From Sphingomonas sp. OK281 (lineage in GTDB: Bacteria > Pseudomonadota > Alphaproteobacteria > Sphingomonadales > Sphingomonadaceae), in assembly GCF_900115295.1 (NCBI RefSeq), contig NZ_FOVZ01000006.1:124001-188000 (forward strand): a stretch of 64,000 nt of DNA. Reading direction: 5' to 3'. Under the pieces are notes generated by a model. The model did no database searches and was not told the origin of the DNA. It saw only the letters and a program-made list of their open reading frames with translations. Below are positions 53,982 through 62,496 of this stretch, piece after piece. The position numbers and the translations under genes are program-made. Each line of letters begins with the position of its first letter. Within the stretch, counting starts at the first letter, position 1.

Positions 53982-55235
53982 ATGGCCCGTATCGTGATGA
54001 AATTCGGCGGGACGTCGATGGCTGGGATCGAGCGTATCCGCAACGTCGCCGCGCGCGTGAAGCGCGAAGTCGACGCCGGCAACCAGGTCGCCGTCGTCGT
54101 CTCCGCGATGGCGGGCGAGACCGATCGGCTGGTCGGCTTCTGCCGCGAGGCGTCGTCGCTGTACGACGCGAAGGAATATGACGTCGTCGTCTCGGCCGGC
54201 GAGCAGATCACGAGCGGCTTGCTCGCGATCGCTTTGCAGGCGGCCGGGTGCAACGCGCGGAGCTGGCTCGGCTGGCAGTTGCCGATCAACACCTCGGACG
54301 CGCACGGCTCGGCCCGCATCGGTGAGATCGACACGGCCGCGCTCGACGCGAGCCTTGCGGACGGCGTCGTCGCCGTGATCCCCGGTTTCCAGGGCGTCGC
54401 AGACGGCCAGCGCGTCACGACGTTAGGCCGCGGCGGCTCGGATACGTCGGCGGTAGCAATGGCGGCGGCGATGAAGGCCGACCGCTGCGACATCTATACC
54501 GACGTCGACGGCGTCTACACGACCGACCCCCGGATCGTGCCGCGTGCACGGAAGCTGAGCAAGGTCACGTACGAAGAGATGCTGGAACTCGCCAGCGTCG
54601 GTGCCAAGGTGTTGCAGACGCGGTCTGTCGGCCTGGCGATGAAAGAGAATGTGCGGGTACGCGTATTGTCCTCGTTCGAGGATGGCGACACCAATGACGG
54701 TCACCGCGGCACGTTGATCGTGGGCGAAGAGGAAATCGACGATATGGAACGCCAGCTCATCACCGGCATCGCGCACGACAAGAACGAGGCGAAGATCACG
54801 TTGACGCAGGTCAGCGATCGGCCGGGCTCGGTCGCGGCGATCTTCGCGCCGCTCGCGGACGCAGGGATCAATGTCGACATGATCGTGCAGAACGTCGCGC
54901 ATTCGACCGGGTCGACCGACGTGACGTTCACGGTGCCGGCGGCCGATCTCGCGCGCTCGCTCGACGTACTCGACAAGGCGAAGGATGCGATCGGCTATGC
55001 GACGATCGTCCACGACACGCGCGTCGCGAAAGTGTCCGTCGTTGGCGTCGGGATGCGCAGCCATGCGGGCGTCGCCTCGACGATGTTCACCACGCTCGGC
55101 GAGCGCGGCATCAACATCCAGGCGATCGCGACCTCGGAGATCAAGGTCAGCGTGCTGATCGAAGAGGATTATACCGAGCTGGCGGTGCGCGTGCTGCACA
55201 CGGCGTATGGCCTCGATGCCGAGGATGCGGCGTAA
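53982..55235 (+). CDS. lysC: aspartate kinase
   Basis: First step of the lysine/threonine/methionine family. 417 residues: kinase domain (about 1-245; IVMKFGGTSMAGIERI, TLGRGGSDTSAVAMAAAM, YTDVDGVYTTDPR in conserved places) and two ACT domains (from about 265; LTQVSDRPGSVAAIF and VSVVGVGMRSHAGVAS), the site of feedback control. The ATG at 53982 starts the first strand and has AAGGGA about 12 bases upstream. Element A3 follows the stop. Confidence 0.96.
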   Translation: MARIVMKFGGTSMAGIERIRNVAARVKREVDAGNQVAVVVSAMAGETDRLVGFCREASSLYDAKEYDVVVSAGEQITSGLLAIALQAAGCNARSWLGWQLPINTSDAHGSARIGEIDTAALDASLADGVVAVIPGFQGVADGQRVTTLGRGGSDTSAVAMAAAMKADRCDIYTDVDGVYTTDPRIVPRARKLSKVTYEEMLELASVGAKVLQTRSVGLAMKENVRVRVLSSFEDGDTNDGHRGTLIVGEEEIDDMERQLITGIAHDKNEAKITLTQVSDRPGSVAAIFAPLADAGINVDMIVQNVAHSTGSTDVTFTVPAADLARSLDVLDKAKDAIGYATIVHDTRVAKVSVVGVGMRSHAGVASTMFTTLGERGINIQAIATSEIKVSVLIEEDYTELAVRVLHTAYGLDAEDAA

Positions 55236-55238
55236 AAC

Positions 55239-55354
55239 TCTCCCCTCCCGCTTGCGGGAGGGGTCGGGGGAGGGCTAGGCGGTCGTGATGACCGATATGT
55301 CCGCGCCTCAGGCACACCCCTCCCCCGACCCCTCCCGCAAGACGGGAGGGGAGC
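55239..55354 (+). repeat. paired-palindrome element A3
   Basis: CCCCTCCCGCTTGCGGGAGGGG and a mirrored partner CCCCTCCCGCAAGACGGGAGG, in parts. It lies between lysC and the nitronate monooxygenase gene, and candidate start codons of the latter fall inside it. Confidence 0.85.
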
Positions 55355-55371
55355 AGAGGCTGCAACGCCGG

Positions 55372-56358
55372 ATGGCGCGCGGCGCTGCATTTCTAGGCAG
55401 CGAGGTCGCGATTCTCGGCGGCGCGATGTCCTGGGTGAGCGAGCGGCACCTCGTCTCGGCGATCTCCAACGCGGGCGGGTTCGGCGTGATCGCGTGCGGC
55501 GCGATGACGCCCGCGCTGCTCGATACCGAGATCGCCGCGACCAAGGCGATGACCGACAAGCCGTTCGGCGTGAACCTGATTACGATGCACCCCGACCTGT
55601 TCGAGCTGATCGCGGTCTGCGCCAAGCACAAGGTCGGCCACGTCGTGCTCGCCGGTGGCCTGCCGCCCAAGGGCAGCATTGAGGCGATCAAGGAGACGGG
55701 CGCGAAACTGATCGCGTTCTCGCCTGCGCTAGCGCTCGCGAAGAAGCTGATCCGCTCGGGCGTCGATGCGCTGGTGATCGAGGGGATGGAGGCCGGCGGC
55801 CATATCGGACCGGTCTCGACCAGCGTTCTGGCGCAGGAGATGCTGCCCGAGATCGCCGAGCAGGTGCCGGTGTTCGTCGCTGGCGGGATCGGCCGCGGCG
55901 AGGCGATCGCGGGGTATCTCGACATGGGTGCGGCGGGCGTCCAGCTCGGCACGCTGTTCGTCTGCGCGACCGAGTCGATCGCACACGCCAATTTCAAGAA
56001 GGCGTTCATTCGAGCGTCGGCACGCGATGCGATCGCCAGCGTGCAGATCGACGCGCGGCTGCCGGTCATCCCGGTCCGCGCGCTGAAGAACGCGTCGAGC
56101 GAGTTGTTCACGGCAAAGCAGCGCGAGGTTGCCGGGCATCTCGACGGTGGCCGGGTCGAGATGGCCGAGGCGCAGTTGCAGATCGAGCATTACTGGGCAG
56201 GCGCGCTGCGCCGTGCGGTGATCGATGGCGATGTCGAGCATGGCTCGGTGATGGCGGGCCAGTCGGTCGGCATGGTCAAGCGCGAGGAGCCGGTTGCGGA
56301 GATCATCGGCGGGCTGATGGCGCAGGCCGCCGCGGCGCTGGAAGCGCGAGCGGTTTAA
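55372..56358 (+). CDS. nitronate monooxygenase / FabK-like flavoprotein
   Basis: FMN-dependent TIM-barrel protein of 328 residues, related to nitronate monooxygenase and enoyl-ACP reductase II. ILGGAMSWVSERHLVSAISN, GGFGVIACGAM, KPFGVNLITMHP, VIEGMEAGGHIGP and VFVAGGIGRGEAIAGYLDMG match the family; the last is the FMN-phosphate loop. The ATG at 55372 opens the conserved part, with AGAGG about 12 bases upstream. The frame is open back to GTG 55285 inside element A3, which would add 29 residues encoded mostly by the element. Which start is used is uncertain. Confidence 0.88.
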   Translation: MARGAAFLGSEVAILGGAMSWVSERHLVSAISNAGGFGVIACGAMTPALLDTEIAATKAMTDKPFGVNLITMHPDLFELIAVCAKHKVGHVVLAGGLPPKGSIEAIKETGAKLIAFSPALALAKKLIRSGVDALVIEGMEAGGHIGPVSTSVLAQEMLPEIAEQVPVFVAGGIGRGEAIAGYLDMGAAGVQLGTLFVCATESIAHANFKKAFIRASARDAIASVQIDARLPVIPVRALKNASSELFTAKQREVAGHLDGGRVEMAEAQLQIEHYWAGALRRAVIDGDVEHGSVMAGQSVGMVKREEPVAEIIGGLMAQAAAALEARAV

Positions 56359-56369
56359 GGCGGTACTGA

Positions 56370-56491
56370 TCCTCCCCCGCAAGGGGGAGGTGTCAGGCTC
56401 TCGCCTGACGGAGGGGGAGGTAAGGAAACGTCTGTTTCGTGTCCTCCCCCTCCGTCACCTGCGGCGCCACCTCCCCTGGCGCGGGAGGATT
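56370..56491 (+). repeat. paired-palindrome element, family E
   Basis: CCTCCCCCGCAAGGGGGAGG and CCTCCCCTGGCGCGGGAGG flank an inner pair GGAGGGGGAGG against CCTCCCCCTCC. A single copy here. With C4 it fills much of the 435-base gap 56359-56793, where I see no gene. Confidence 0.75.
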
Positions 56492-56542
56492 GAGAGGACG
56501 GCGTCTTCTGCTCAAGTGATGGTGCACAGGCACCTTCCCAGC

Positions 56543-56646
56543 ACCACCCCGGCGAAGGCCGGGGCCCAATTGGGGGACGTCGCTGACTGAGGTCGGGCTT
56601 CGTTACTTCGACCTCTCCAATTGGGCCCCGGCCTTCGCCGGGGTGG
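56543..56646 (+). repeat. palindromic element C4
   Basis: Arms CACCCCGGCGAAGGCCGGGG and CCCCGGCCTTCGCCGGGGTGG with CAATTGGG inner ends and CGTTAC core. Here it stands next to family E instead of B. Confidence 0.85.
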
Positions 56647-56793
56647 AAGTAACTTGGGAACGGCCAAAGCCGTCCCGCCAAAAGCCCCAACCCCGCCCCC
56701 TCTCCACTCACCGCAAAGCGCGTACGGCTTACGTCTCGTTAACCTAACCCATGCATAGAGTGTCCCGTCGGGGGACGTCATGAGGTGGTTGCG

Positions 56794-57552
56794 ATGAGTC
56801 GTCGGTTTGCTTTGCTGTCCGTTACCGCGCTGGGCCTGCTGGCCGGCTGCGCGCAGAAGCCACGAACCGTGGCCGCCGTCGCGCCACCCGTGATCATGGT
56901 GCCGGTGCCCGCGCCCGCGATGCCGAAGGGCGCGTCGCCGACGATCGTCATCCCGGTCGCGCTGGCCGACGGCACCTATCCCACGCCGAATCGCAACCTG
57001 ACGACGTCCGCCAAGGTCTGGCACCTTCGCGCCGCGCTCAACGTCGCCGCGCTCGCGTGCCGTGGGCCGCAGGAATTGACGATCGTCGCGGGCTACAACG
57101 CGCTGCTCTCGGCGCAGAAGCCGGTGCTCGCCAAGGCCGAGGCGACCTATGCCAGCGAATACAAGTCGGGCGGCGGCGATTGGCAGGATCGCTACGACGA
57201 TTCGATGACGCGCCTGTACAACTTCTTCTCGCAGTCGCCCGCGCGCGACGATTTTTGCGCGGCGGCGCAGACGGTTCTCGCGCAGAGTGCCGGTCTGACG
57301 GCGGAGGCCTTACCCGCGTTCGCTGCCCAGAATTTGCCGGTGCTCGAGCGGCCCTTCACCGATTTCTACCGCGCGGTCGATGCGTGGCGCGGTCGCACCG
57401 TGCGTCCGGTCCAGCCGCAGCTGGTCGCCTCGCGCCAATATGCGTCGAACATGCCGGTGCAGACGGTGACGCAGGCGCGGCTCCAGCCGATCTCTCAGCC
57501 GGTGCCGCCGGCGCAGCCCCGCTTGAAGCTGGACCCGAGCGTCTTCCAGTAA
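56794..57552 (+). CDS. putative lipoprotein of unknown function
   Basis: Predicted lipoprotein of 252 residues. Signal sequence with lipobox LLAGC (cysteine about residue 19), a Pro-rich linker (VPVPAPAMP), then a helical domain with a cysteine pair (LACRGPQE, DDFCAAAQ) and a Gln/Pro-rich tail. TGAGG lies eight bases before the ATG. I do not recognise the family. A small hairpin GTCCC-GTCGG-GGGAC (56762-56776) precedes it. Confidence 0.8.
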   Translation: MSRRFALLSVTALGLLAGCAQKPRTVAAVAPPVIMVPVPAPAMPKGASPTIVIPVALADGTYPTPNRNLTTSAKVWHLRAALNVAALACRGPQELTIVAGYNALLSAQKPVLAKAEATYASEYKSGGGDWQDRYDDSMTRLYNFFSQSPARDDFCAAAQTVLAQSAGLTAEALPAFAAQNLPVLERPFTDFYRAVDAWRGRTVRPVQPQLVASRQYASNMPVQTVTQARLQPISQPVPPAQPRLKLDPSVFQ

Positions 57553-57957
57553 TCAGGCCTTGATAGGCGATCCGATCGACCAGCTATGGCCGAACGGATC
57601 GCGCACCTGGCCGTAGCGATCGCCCCAGAACTGGTCCGCGACGGGCATCGTCACGTCCGCTCCCGCCGCCACCGCGCGATTCACCCAGGCGTCGGTATCG
57701 TCGACCTGCAGGTGCAGCGTGATACCGGCGGGCTCGGGCTCTGCATGACCGCGCCATTCCGGGAACGCGTCGCACAGCATCAGCCAGCCTTCGTTGATTC
57801 GCAGGCTCGCCTGCATCAGCCGGACGCCGTCGTCGGCGACGTTCGTCTCGACGATGACCGCGGCGAACGCGGCTTCGTAGAACGCCAGCGCCTCGCGCCC
57901 CTGAGTGTTGCGGATGACGAGGAACGGTGTGATTCCGCTGGTGGGACGATCGGCCAT
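57553..57957 (-). CDS. VOC-family (glyoxalase/PhnB-like) protein
   Basis: Small metalloenzyme-like protein of 134 residues with the beta-alpha-beta-beta-beta fold of the vicinal oxygen chelate superfamily. ITPFLVIRNTQGREALAFYEAAF in two parts, WLMLCDAFPEW and the C-terminal FWGDRYGQVRDPFGHSW are PhnB/glyoxalase-like. Possible metal ligands are in GITLHLQV and DPFGH. The stop abuts that of the convergent lipoprotein gene. Reaction unknown. Confidence 0.85.
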   Translation of the reverse strand: MADRPTSGITPFLVIRNTQGREALAFYEAAFAAVIVETNVADDGVRLMQASLRINEGWLMLCDAFPEWRGHAEPEPAGITLHLQVDDTDAWVNRAVAAGADVTMPVADQFWGDRYGQVRDPFGHSWSIGSPIKA

Positions 57958-58036
57958 GCGAGTCTCCTGCGTTGAACCCTGCCAGGATACGCCGCGCGCC
58001 CGCCCCCGGCCAGCGCCGACATGATGAAGGCAAAGC

Positions 58037-58065
58037 TTGGCTTCCCTGCAAAGACTGGGTTAACA
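58037..58065 (+). promoter_or_regulatory. candidate tol-pal operon promoter
   Basis: TTGGCT and TTAACA are 17 bases apart. The predicted RNA start is about three bases before ATG 58075, which would make ybgC nearly leaderless. Confidence 0.35.
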
Positions 58066-58074
58066 GCCGCGGGA

Positions 58075-58533
58075 ATGGCTGAGGTTTCAGATCGTCCGGC
58101 GGAAGGCCGCTTCGAAGGGCGCGAGCACCGGTTTCCGGTGCGCGTCTATTTCGAGGACACCGATCTGTCGGGCGCGGTCTATCACGCCAATTATCTGCGC
58201 TACATGGAGCGCGCCCGGTCTGACATGCTGAGGGTCGGCGGGATCGACCAGCGCGCGACGTTCGAGGCGGGCGAGGGCTCCTACGCGATCGCCAGCGTCG
58301 CCATCCGCTACGCCGCGCCGGCGAAGCTCGACGACGCCTTGCTGGTCGTCTCGCGGATACGCCGTGTCCGCTCGGCCGGGGTCACCATTCATCAAAGGGT
58401 CATGCGCGACGGGCTTGTCTTGGCCGAGGCGGACGTGGTGGCGGCATTGGTCGCTCCCAATGGCCGCCCACGCCGCCAGCCGCGCGCCTGGATCGATATC
58501 TACGAACGCCTTGTCTGGCAGGGGGAAGCATGA
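58075..58533 (+). CDS. ybgC: tol-pal system acyl-CoA thioesterase
   Basis: Hotdog-fold thioesterase of 152 residues, first gene of the tol-pal operon. VYFEDTDLSGAVYHANYLRY, split at GAVYH, contains the catalytic aspartate of the YbgC/4-HBT family. ATG 58075 gives a typical length; upstream ATGs at 58021 and 58024 are possible. No strong ribosome-binding site precedes either. The stop overlaps tolQ by four bases. Confidence 0.93.
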   Translation: MAEVSDRPAEGRFEGREHRFPVRVYFEDTDLSGAVYHANYLRYMERARSDMLRVGGIDQRATFEAGEGSYAIASVAIRYAAPAKLDDALLVVSRIRRVRSAGVTIHQRVMRDGLVLAEADVVAALVAPNGRPRRQPRAWIDIYERLVWQGEA

Positions 58534-59222
58534 ATCCGGTGTTGACTATGGATAGCGCGACGCTGTCGCCGATCCACTTGTTCCTCCAGGCCGACTGGGT
58601 GGTGAAGGGCGTGATGATGGGGCTGCTGCTCGCCAGCATCTGGACCTGGGCGCTGATCGTCGCGTTCTGGCGGCGGATCGGCAAGACGCGCAAGGGCATG
58701 ACGCGGTTCGAGCGCGACTTCTGGAAGGCCGAGGATATCGACGTCTTCTACAAGGCGGAGGGCGAGAACGACCTGCCGTCGGCACGCGTGTTCGCGGCGG
58801 GCGTGACCGAGTGGCGGCGCTCGACCGCGGGCGGCACGATCGACAAGAGCGGCACGCGCGAGCGGCTGGCGACGACGATGGGTGCAGCGGTCGCGGGCGA
58901 GATCGACAAGCTGTCGGACCGGCTGAACGTGCTGGCGACGGTCGGCTCGGTCGCGCCGTTCGTCGGGTTGTTCGGTACTGTGTGGGGCATTATGCGAAGC
59001 TTCACCAGCATCGCGGCGGCGCAGAACACCTCGCTGGCGGTGGTCGCGCCGGGGATCGCGGAGGCACTGTTCGCAACCGCGATCGGCCTGTTCGCGGCTA
59101 TTCCGGCGGTGATCGCGTACAACCGGTTCGGCCACGGCATCAACCGGATCGAGGCGAGCCTGAACCGGTTCGCCGACGGCTTCCACACGACCCTCTCGCG
59201 CCAGTTGGACGGCTCGCGATGA
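58530..59222 (+). CDS. tolQ: Tol-Pal system proton channel subunit TolQ
   Basis: Inner-membrane channel of 230 residues, ExbB/TolQ/MotA family, using proton flow to drive envelope constriction at division. Three helices: about 25-45, 135-160 and 170-195. VGSVAPFVGLFGTVWGIM is the channel signature. It is coupled to ybgC. Element A4 separates it from tolR. Confidence 0.96.
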   Translation: MNPVLTMDSATLSPIHLFLQADWVVKGVMMGLLLASIWTWALIVAFWRRIGKTRKGMTRFERDFWKAEDIDVFYKAEGENDLPSARVFAAGVTEWRRSTAGGTIDKSGTRERLATTMGAAVAGEIDKLSDRLNVLATVGSVAPFVGLFGTVWGIMRSFTSIAAAQNTSLAVVAPGIAEALFATAIGLFAAIPAVIAYNRFGHGINRIEASLNRFADGFHTTLSRQLDGSR

Positions 59223-59234
59223 GCGCGCTTCTCA

Positions 59235-59346
59235 TTCCCCTTCCGCTTGCGGGAGGGGTCAGGGGAGGGGCTTCTACCTCTTCCTCTGAAACCGGTAATC
59301 GCGGCACTGCCCTCCCCCGACCCCTCCCGCGAGCGGGAGGGGAGTA
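59235..59346 (+). repeat. paired-palindrome element A4
   Basis: CCTTCCGCTTGCGGGAGGGG and CCCCTCCCGCGAGCGGGAGGGG, in parts. It lies inside the tolQ-tolR junction; the last purines (GGGAGGGGAG) fall eight bases or so before the tolR start. Confidence 0.85.
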
Positions 59347-59354
59347 AGGTGGCG

Positions 59355-59786
59355 ATGAACCTTCCCTCTTCCCGCGGACGCGGCCGTCGCGCGCCGATGG
59401 CGGATATCAACGTCACGCCGCTGGTCGACGTGATGCTGGTGCTGCTGATCATCTTCATGGTGACCGCGCCCTTGATGACCGCGGGCGTACCGGTGAACCT
59501 CCCCGACGCGCGCGCGAAGGCGCTCGACCAAGAGCAGAAGCCCGTCGAGATCTCGATGGACGAGACCGGCGCGCTGTTCATCGACAAGGATCAGGTGACG
59601 GACGACGCGTTGCCGGTCCGGTTGGCCGCGATCGCCGCCAGCCGTGCGGTCGGCGATGAGCCGCAGGTGCTGCTGCGCGCGGACCGGAAGCTCGATTACG
59701 GGCGCGTGATGCGCGTCATGGGCGAACTCAACCGCGCCGGGCTGAACCGCGTCGCGCTGGTGACCGTCGAGGGTAATCAGAACTGA
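59355..59786 (+). CDS. tolR: Tol-Pal system protein TolR
   Basis: Partner of TolQ, 143 residues. One membrane helix (about 23-42) with the proton-carrying aspartate in PLVDVMLVLLIIFMV; then a periplasmic domain. MADINVTPLVDV is the family signature. ATG 59355 is chosen; GTG 59349 is also in frame. An ATGA at the tolQ stop (59219) begins a short frame that runs into A4, so the original coupled start may have been lost. Confidence 0.95.
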   Translation: MNLPSSRGRGRRAPMADINVTPLVDVMLVLLIIFMVTAPLMTAGVPVNLPDARAKALDQEQKPVEISMDETGALFIDKDQVTDDALPVRLAAIAASRAVGDEPQVLLRADRKLDYGRVMRVMGELNRAGLNRVALVTVEGNQN

Positions 59787-59799
59787 TGGCGCTGGCCTG

Positions 59800-60834
59800 A
59801 TGGATCGTTCGGAGAAGATCGGCTTAGGCGTTGCCGTCGTCGGGCATGTCGTGCTGTTCGGCTTGCTGTCGCTCGGCTTTCTCAGCGCGCCCGAACCGCC
59901 GAAGATCCAGCAGCAGCCGATCGACGTGAGCCTGGTGCCCGACGTCGCGCTCGAGGCGACCGCGCCGCAATCGACCGAGACGCCAGCCGAGTCGGTCGCC
60001 CCGGACGAGGGCGCACCCGAGGATGCCGCGCCGCCAGCTCCGCAAGAGGCGGAGCCCGAGCCGAAGCCCGATCCCGTACCGCCCGCGCCGCAGCCGAAGC
60101 CCACGCCGCCAAAACCCAAGCCGCAGCCGGCGCCCGAACCAAAACCCGAGCCCAAGCCGCAGCCGAAACCCAAGCCTGCGCCACCAAAGCCTGCGGCCAA
60201 GCCGGCTCCGGTGCCAAAGCCGGCCGAGAAGCCCAAGCCGGCGCCCGCCAAGGCCAAGCCGACCAAGCACGCTCCGGAGAAATCGGCACCTGCGAAGACC
60301 GCGACGAAGTCGAAGGACTCTGCCGCAAAGTCGTCTTCGAGTGCGGTCAAGCCCGCCAAGCCGTCCTCGACCAAGGGCAGCGGCTCGACCGCGGAGGCCA
60401 AGACCTCGCGGCCACGCGGTTCGCGGCTCGGCGACAATTTCCTCAAGGGGCTGTCGGCCGATCCGTCGCCGAGCAAGTCGGAAGCGCCAAGGGCGGCCAA
60501 GATGGATGCGAAGGCGGCGACCAATATTGGTTCGGCGATCCTCAGACAGGTCCAGCCCTGCGCCAATCGGCAGGTAACGCCTGGGCCGGGGGCGGAGCGT
60601 ATTCGCGTGAAGATCAACCTGCGGCTTAACCGTGACGGAACTCTCGCGGCGAAACCGACGATCACCGAGCATCTTGGCGTCGACGACGACAACCGGCGCT
60701 ATGTCGACCGCGTCGACGATCTGGCCATCGCGACCTTCACCGGGTGTTCACCGCTACGCGGTTTGCCCGATGACCTGTATGACGTGCCGCACGGCTGGAG
60801 CAATTTCAGCCTGCGCTACAAACTTCCCGGCTGA
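59800..60834 (+). CDS. tolA: Tol-Pal system protein TolA
   Basis: Links the TolQR motor to TolB/Pal across the periplasm. 344 residues: an N-terminal helix (about 8-30, VAVVGHVVLFGLLSLGFL), a long Pro/Lys/Ala-rich spacer (about 60-215, many PKP units), and a C-terminal domain (about 235-344) with LRQVQPCANRQV and a second cysteine in FTGCSPLRG, likely a disulfide. The spacer is polyproline-like instead of the helical domain of E. coli TolA. Confidence 0.92.
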   Translation: MDRSEKIGLGVAVVGHVVLFGLLSLGFLSAPEPPKIQQQPIDVSLVPDVALEATAPQSTETPAESVAPDEGAPEDAAPPAPQEAEPEPKPDPVPPAPQPKPTPPKPKPQPAPEPKPEPKPQPKPKPAPPKPAAKPAPVPKPAEKPKPAPAKAKPTKHAPEKSAPAKTATKSKDSAAKSSSSAVKPAKPSSTKGSGSTAEAKTSRPRGSRLGDNFLKGLSADPSPSKSEAPRAAKMDAKAATNIGSAILRQVQPCANRQVTPGPGAERIRVKINLRLNRDGTLAAKPTITEHLGVDDDNRRYVDRVDDLAIATFTGCSPLRGLPDDLYDVPHGWSNFSLRYKLPG

Positions 60835-60845
60835 GGATGTCCGTT

Positions 60846-62444
60846 ATGACTCGATCGATCCTGGGGTTTTTCCCTTCGCGCGCAACTTTGGTTGCGGGTG
60901 ACCACCCATTGCACGGTAACCACCCCGGCGGAGGCCGGGGCCCAGTTGGAAAGGTCGATGTAACGATGCGCAACGTTCCTTTAGCGGCGTTCCCCAACTG
61001 GGCCCCGGCCTTCGCCGGGGTGGTGTTGGGTGCGCGTAGGGCTCGATCGGTTCTTGCTTCGGTTGGGTTGCTGGCGTTCGTATCCGGTACCGCCAGCGCA
61101 CAGGACGCCCCGGCACCCGCTCCAGCACCACAACAAACCCCCGCCGATCCAGCCACCCCAGCCCCGGCAGGCGATCAGTCCGGTGGCCTCGTGGTCGACG
61201 TCACCGGCGGCATCTCCGCGCCGATGCCGATCGCGATTCCCGTCATGCCGACGTCCGCGGTCGTCTCCACCCCGGCAGGCTCGACCGACGTGCTCGGTCG
61301 CCAGCTCGCCGACATCGTCACCAACGATCTCCGCAACTCAGGCCTGTTCACGCCGCTGTCCCCCGGTCAGCTCCGCCCAATCACCTTCCCCGAAGTCACA
61401 GCACCCGGGTTCGATTACTGGGGCAGCACCGGCGCGCAGGCACTCGTGCAGGGCTTCATCCGCGCGAACGGCGACGGGAACCTCACGGTCGGCTGCTACC
61501 TCTACGACGTGTCGTCGAAGGCGGAGCTGACGCGTACCGGGTTCGTCGTCCCCCCATCGGACTGGCGTCGCGCAGGGCATAAATGCGCCGACATGGTCTA
61601 CACCCGCCTCACCGGCGAAGGCGCGTATTTCGACAGCCGCGTCGTCTACGTGTCCGAGACCGGCCCCAAGGGCCACCGCATCAAGCGGCTTGCGATCATG
61701 GATCAGGACGGTGCCAATCACCGCTTCCTGACCAACGGCCAGTCGATCGTGCTGACGCCGCGGTTCGCGCCGAACCAGCAGTCGATCGTCTATATGAGCT
61801 ATCTCAACAATCGCCCGGCGATCTATGTCTACGATATCGGCTCGGGCAAGCAGCGGCTGGTGGTGGCGAACGCGAACCTGACGTTTGCGCCGCGCTTCTC
61901 GCCGGACGGTCGCAACATCCTGTTCTCGATGGCGCAGGGCGGCAACACCGACGTCTACCGCGTGTCGTCGCAGGGTGGCACACCGCAGCGGCTGACCAAC
62001 TCTCCCGGGATCGATACCGGCGGCAGTTATTCGCCGGACGGCTCGAAGATCGTATTCGAGAGCGATCGGTCGGGCGGGCAGCAGATCTACGTGATGAACG
62101 CGGACGGCTCGAACCAGCAGCGGATCAGCTTCGGCGGCGGGCGTTATGCGACGCCGGTGTGGAGCCCGCGCGGCGACCTGATCGCGTTCACCAAGCTCGG
62201 CGGCGGCTTCCGGATCGGCATCATGAGCCCGAGCGGCGGCGGCGAGAAATTGCTGACCAACGACTGGCAGGACGAGGGGCCGAGCTGGTCGCCGAACGGT
62301 CGCGTGATCAACTTCTATCGCTCGGGACGCGGCAGCGGCGGCAAGGCGGACCTCTGGTCGGTCGATCTGACCGGCGTCAACGAGCGCAAGATTCCGACGC
62401 CGCTCGATGGCTCGGATCCGGCATGGGGCCCCTTGCGGCCCTGA
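60846..62444 (+). CDS. tolB: Tol-Pal system beta-propeller protein TolB
   Basis: Periplasmic protein binding Pal and TolA. An N-terminal domain is followed by a six-bladed propeller (KIVFESDRSGGQQIYVMN, in parts, FAPRFSPDGRNILFSM repeats). Up to 532 residues from ATG 60846, which has GAGG nine bases upstream. But the signal peptide (ARRARSVLASVGLLAFVSG then TASAQ) begins only about 60 residues in, because palindromic element C5 lies in frame between. From GTG 61022 the length would be 473, normal for the family. The true start is unclear. Confidence 0.92.
   Translation: MTRSILGFFPSRATLVAGDHPLHGNHPGGGRGPVGKVDVTMRNVPLAAFPNWAPAFAGVVLGARRARSVLASVGLLAFVSGTASAQDAPAPAPAPQQTPADPATPAPAGDQSGGLVVDVTGGISAPMPIAIPVMPTSAVVSTPAGSTDVLGRQLADIVTNDLRNSGLFTPLSPGQLRPITFPEVTAPGFDYWGSTGAQALVQGFIRANGDGNLTVGCYLYDVSSKAELTRTGFVVPPSDWRRAGHKCADMVYTRLTGEGAYFDSRVVYVSETGPKGHRIKRLAIMDQDGANHRFLTNGQSIVLTPRFAPNQQSIVYMSYLNNRPAIYVYDIGSGKQRLVVANANLTFAPRFSPDGRNILFSMAQGGNTDVYRVSSQGGTPQRLTNSPGIDTGGSYSPDGSKIVFESDRSGGQQIYVMNADGSNQQRISFGGGRYATPVWSPRGDLIAFTKLGGGFRIGIMSPSGGGEKLLTNDWQDEGPSWSPNGRVINFYRSGRGSGGKADLWSVDLTGVNERKIPTPLDGSDPAWGPLRP
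60920..61023 (+). repeat. palindromic element C5, inside the tolB frame
   Basis: Arms CCACCCCGGCGGAGGCCGGGG and CCCCGGCCTTCGCCGGGGTGG with CAGTTGG inner ends. The core GTAACG is inverted relative to C1, C2 and C4, so this copy points the other way. It encodes FPNWAPAFAGVV-type residues in the tolB frame. Confidence 0.88.
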
Positions 62445-62496
62445 ACCTGCTATGGGGGCATAACGGGGAAACGTGATTTTCTACGGGAGACTATCT

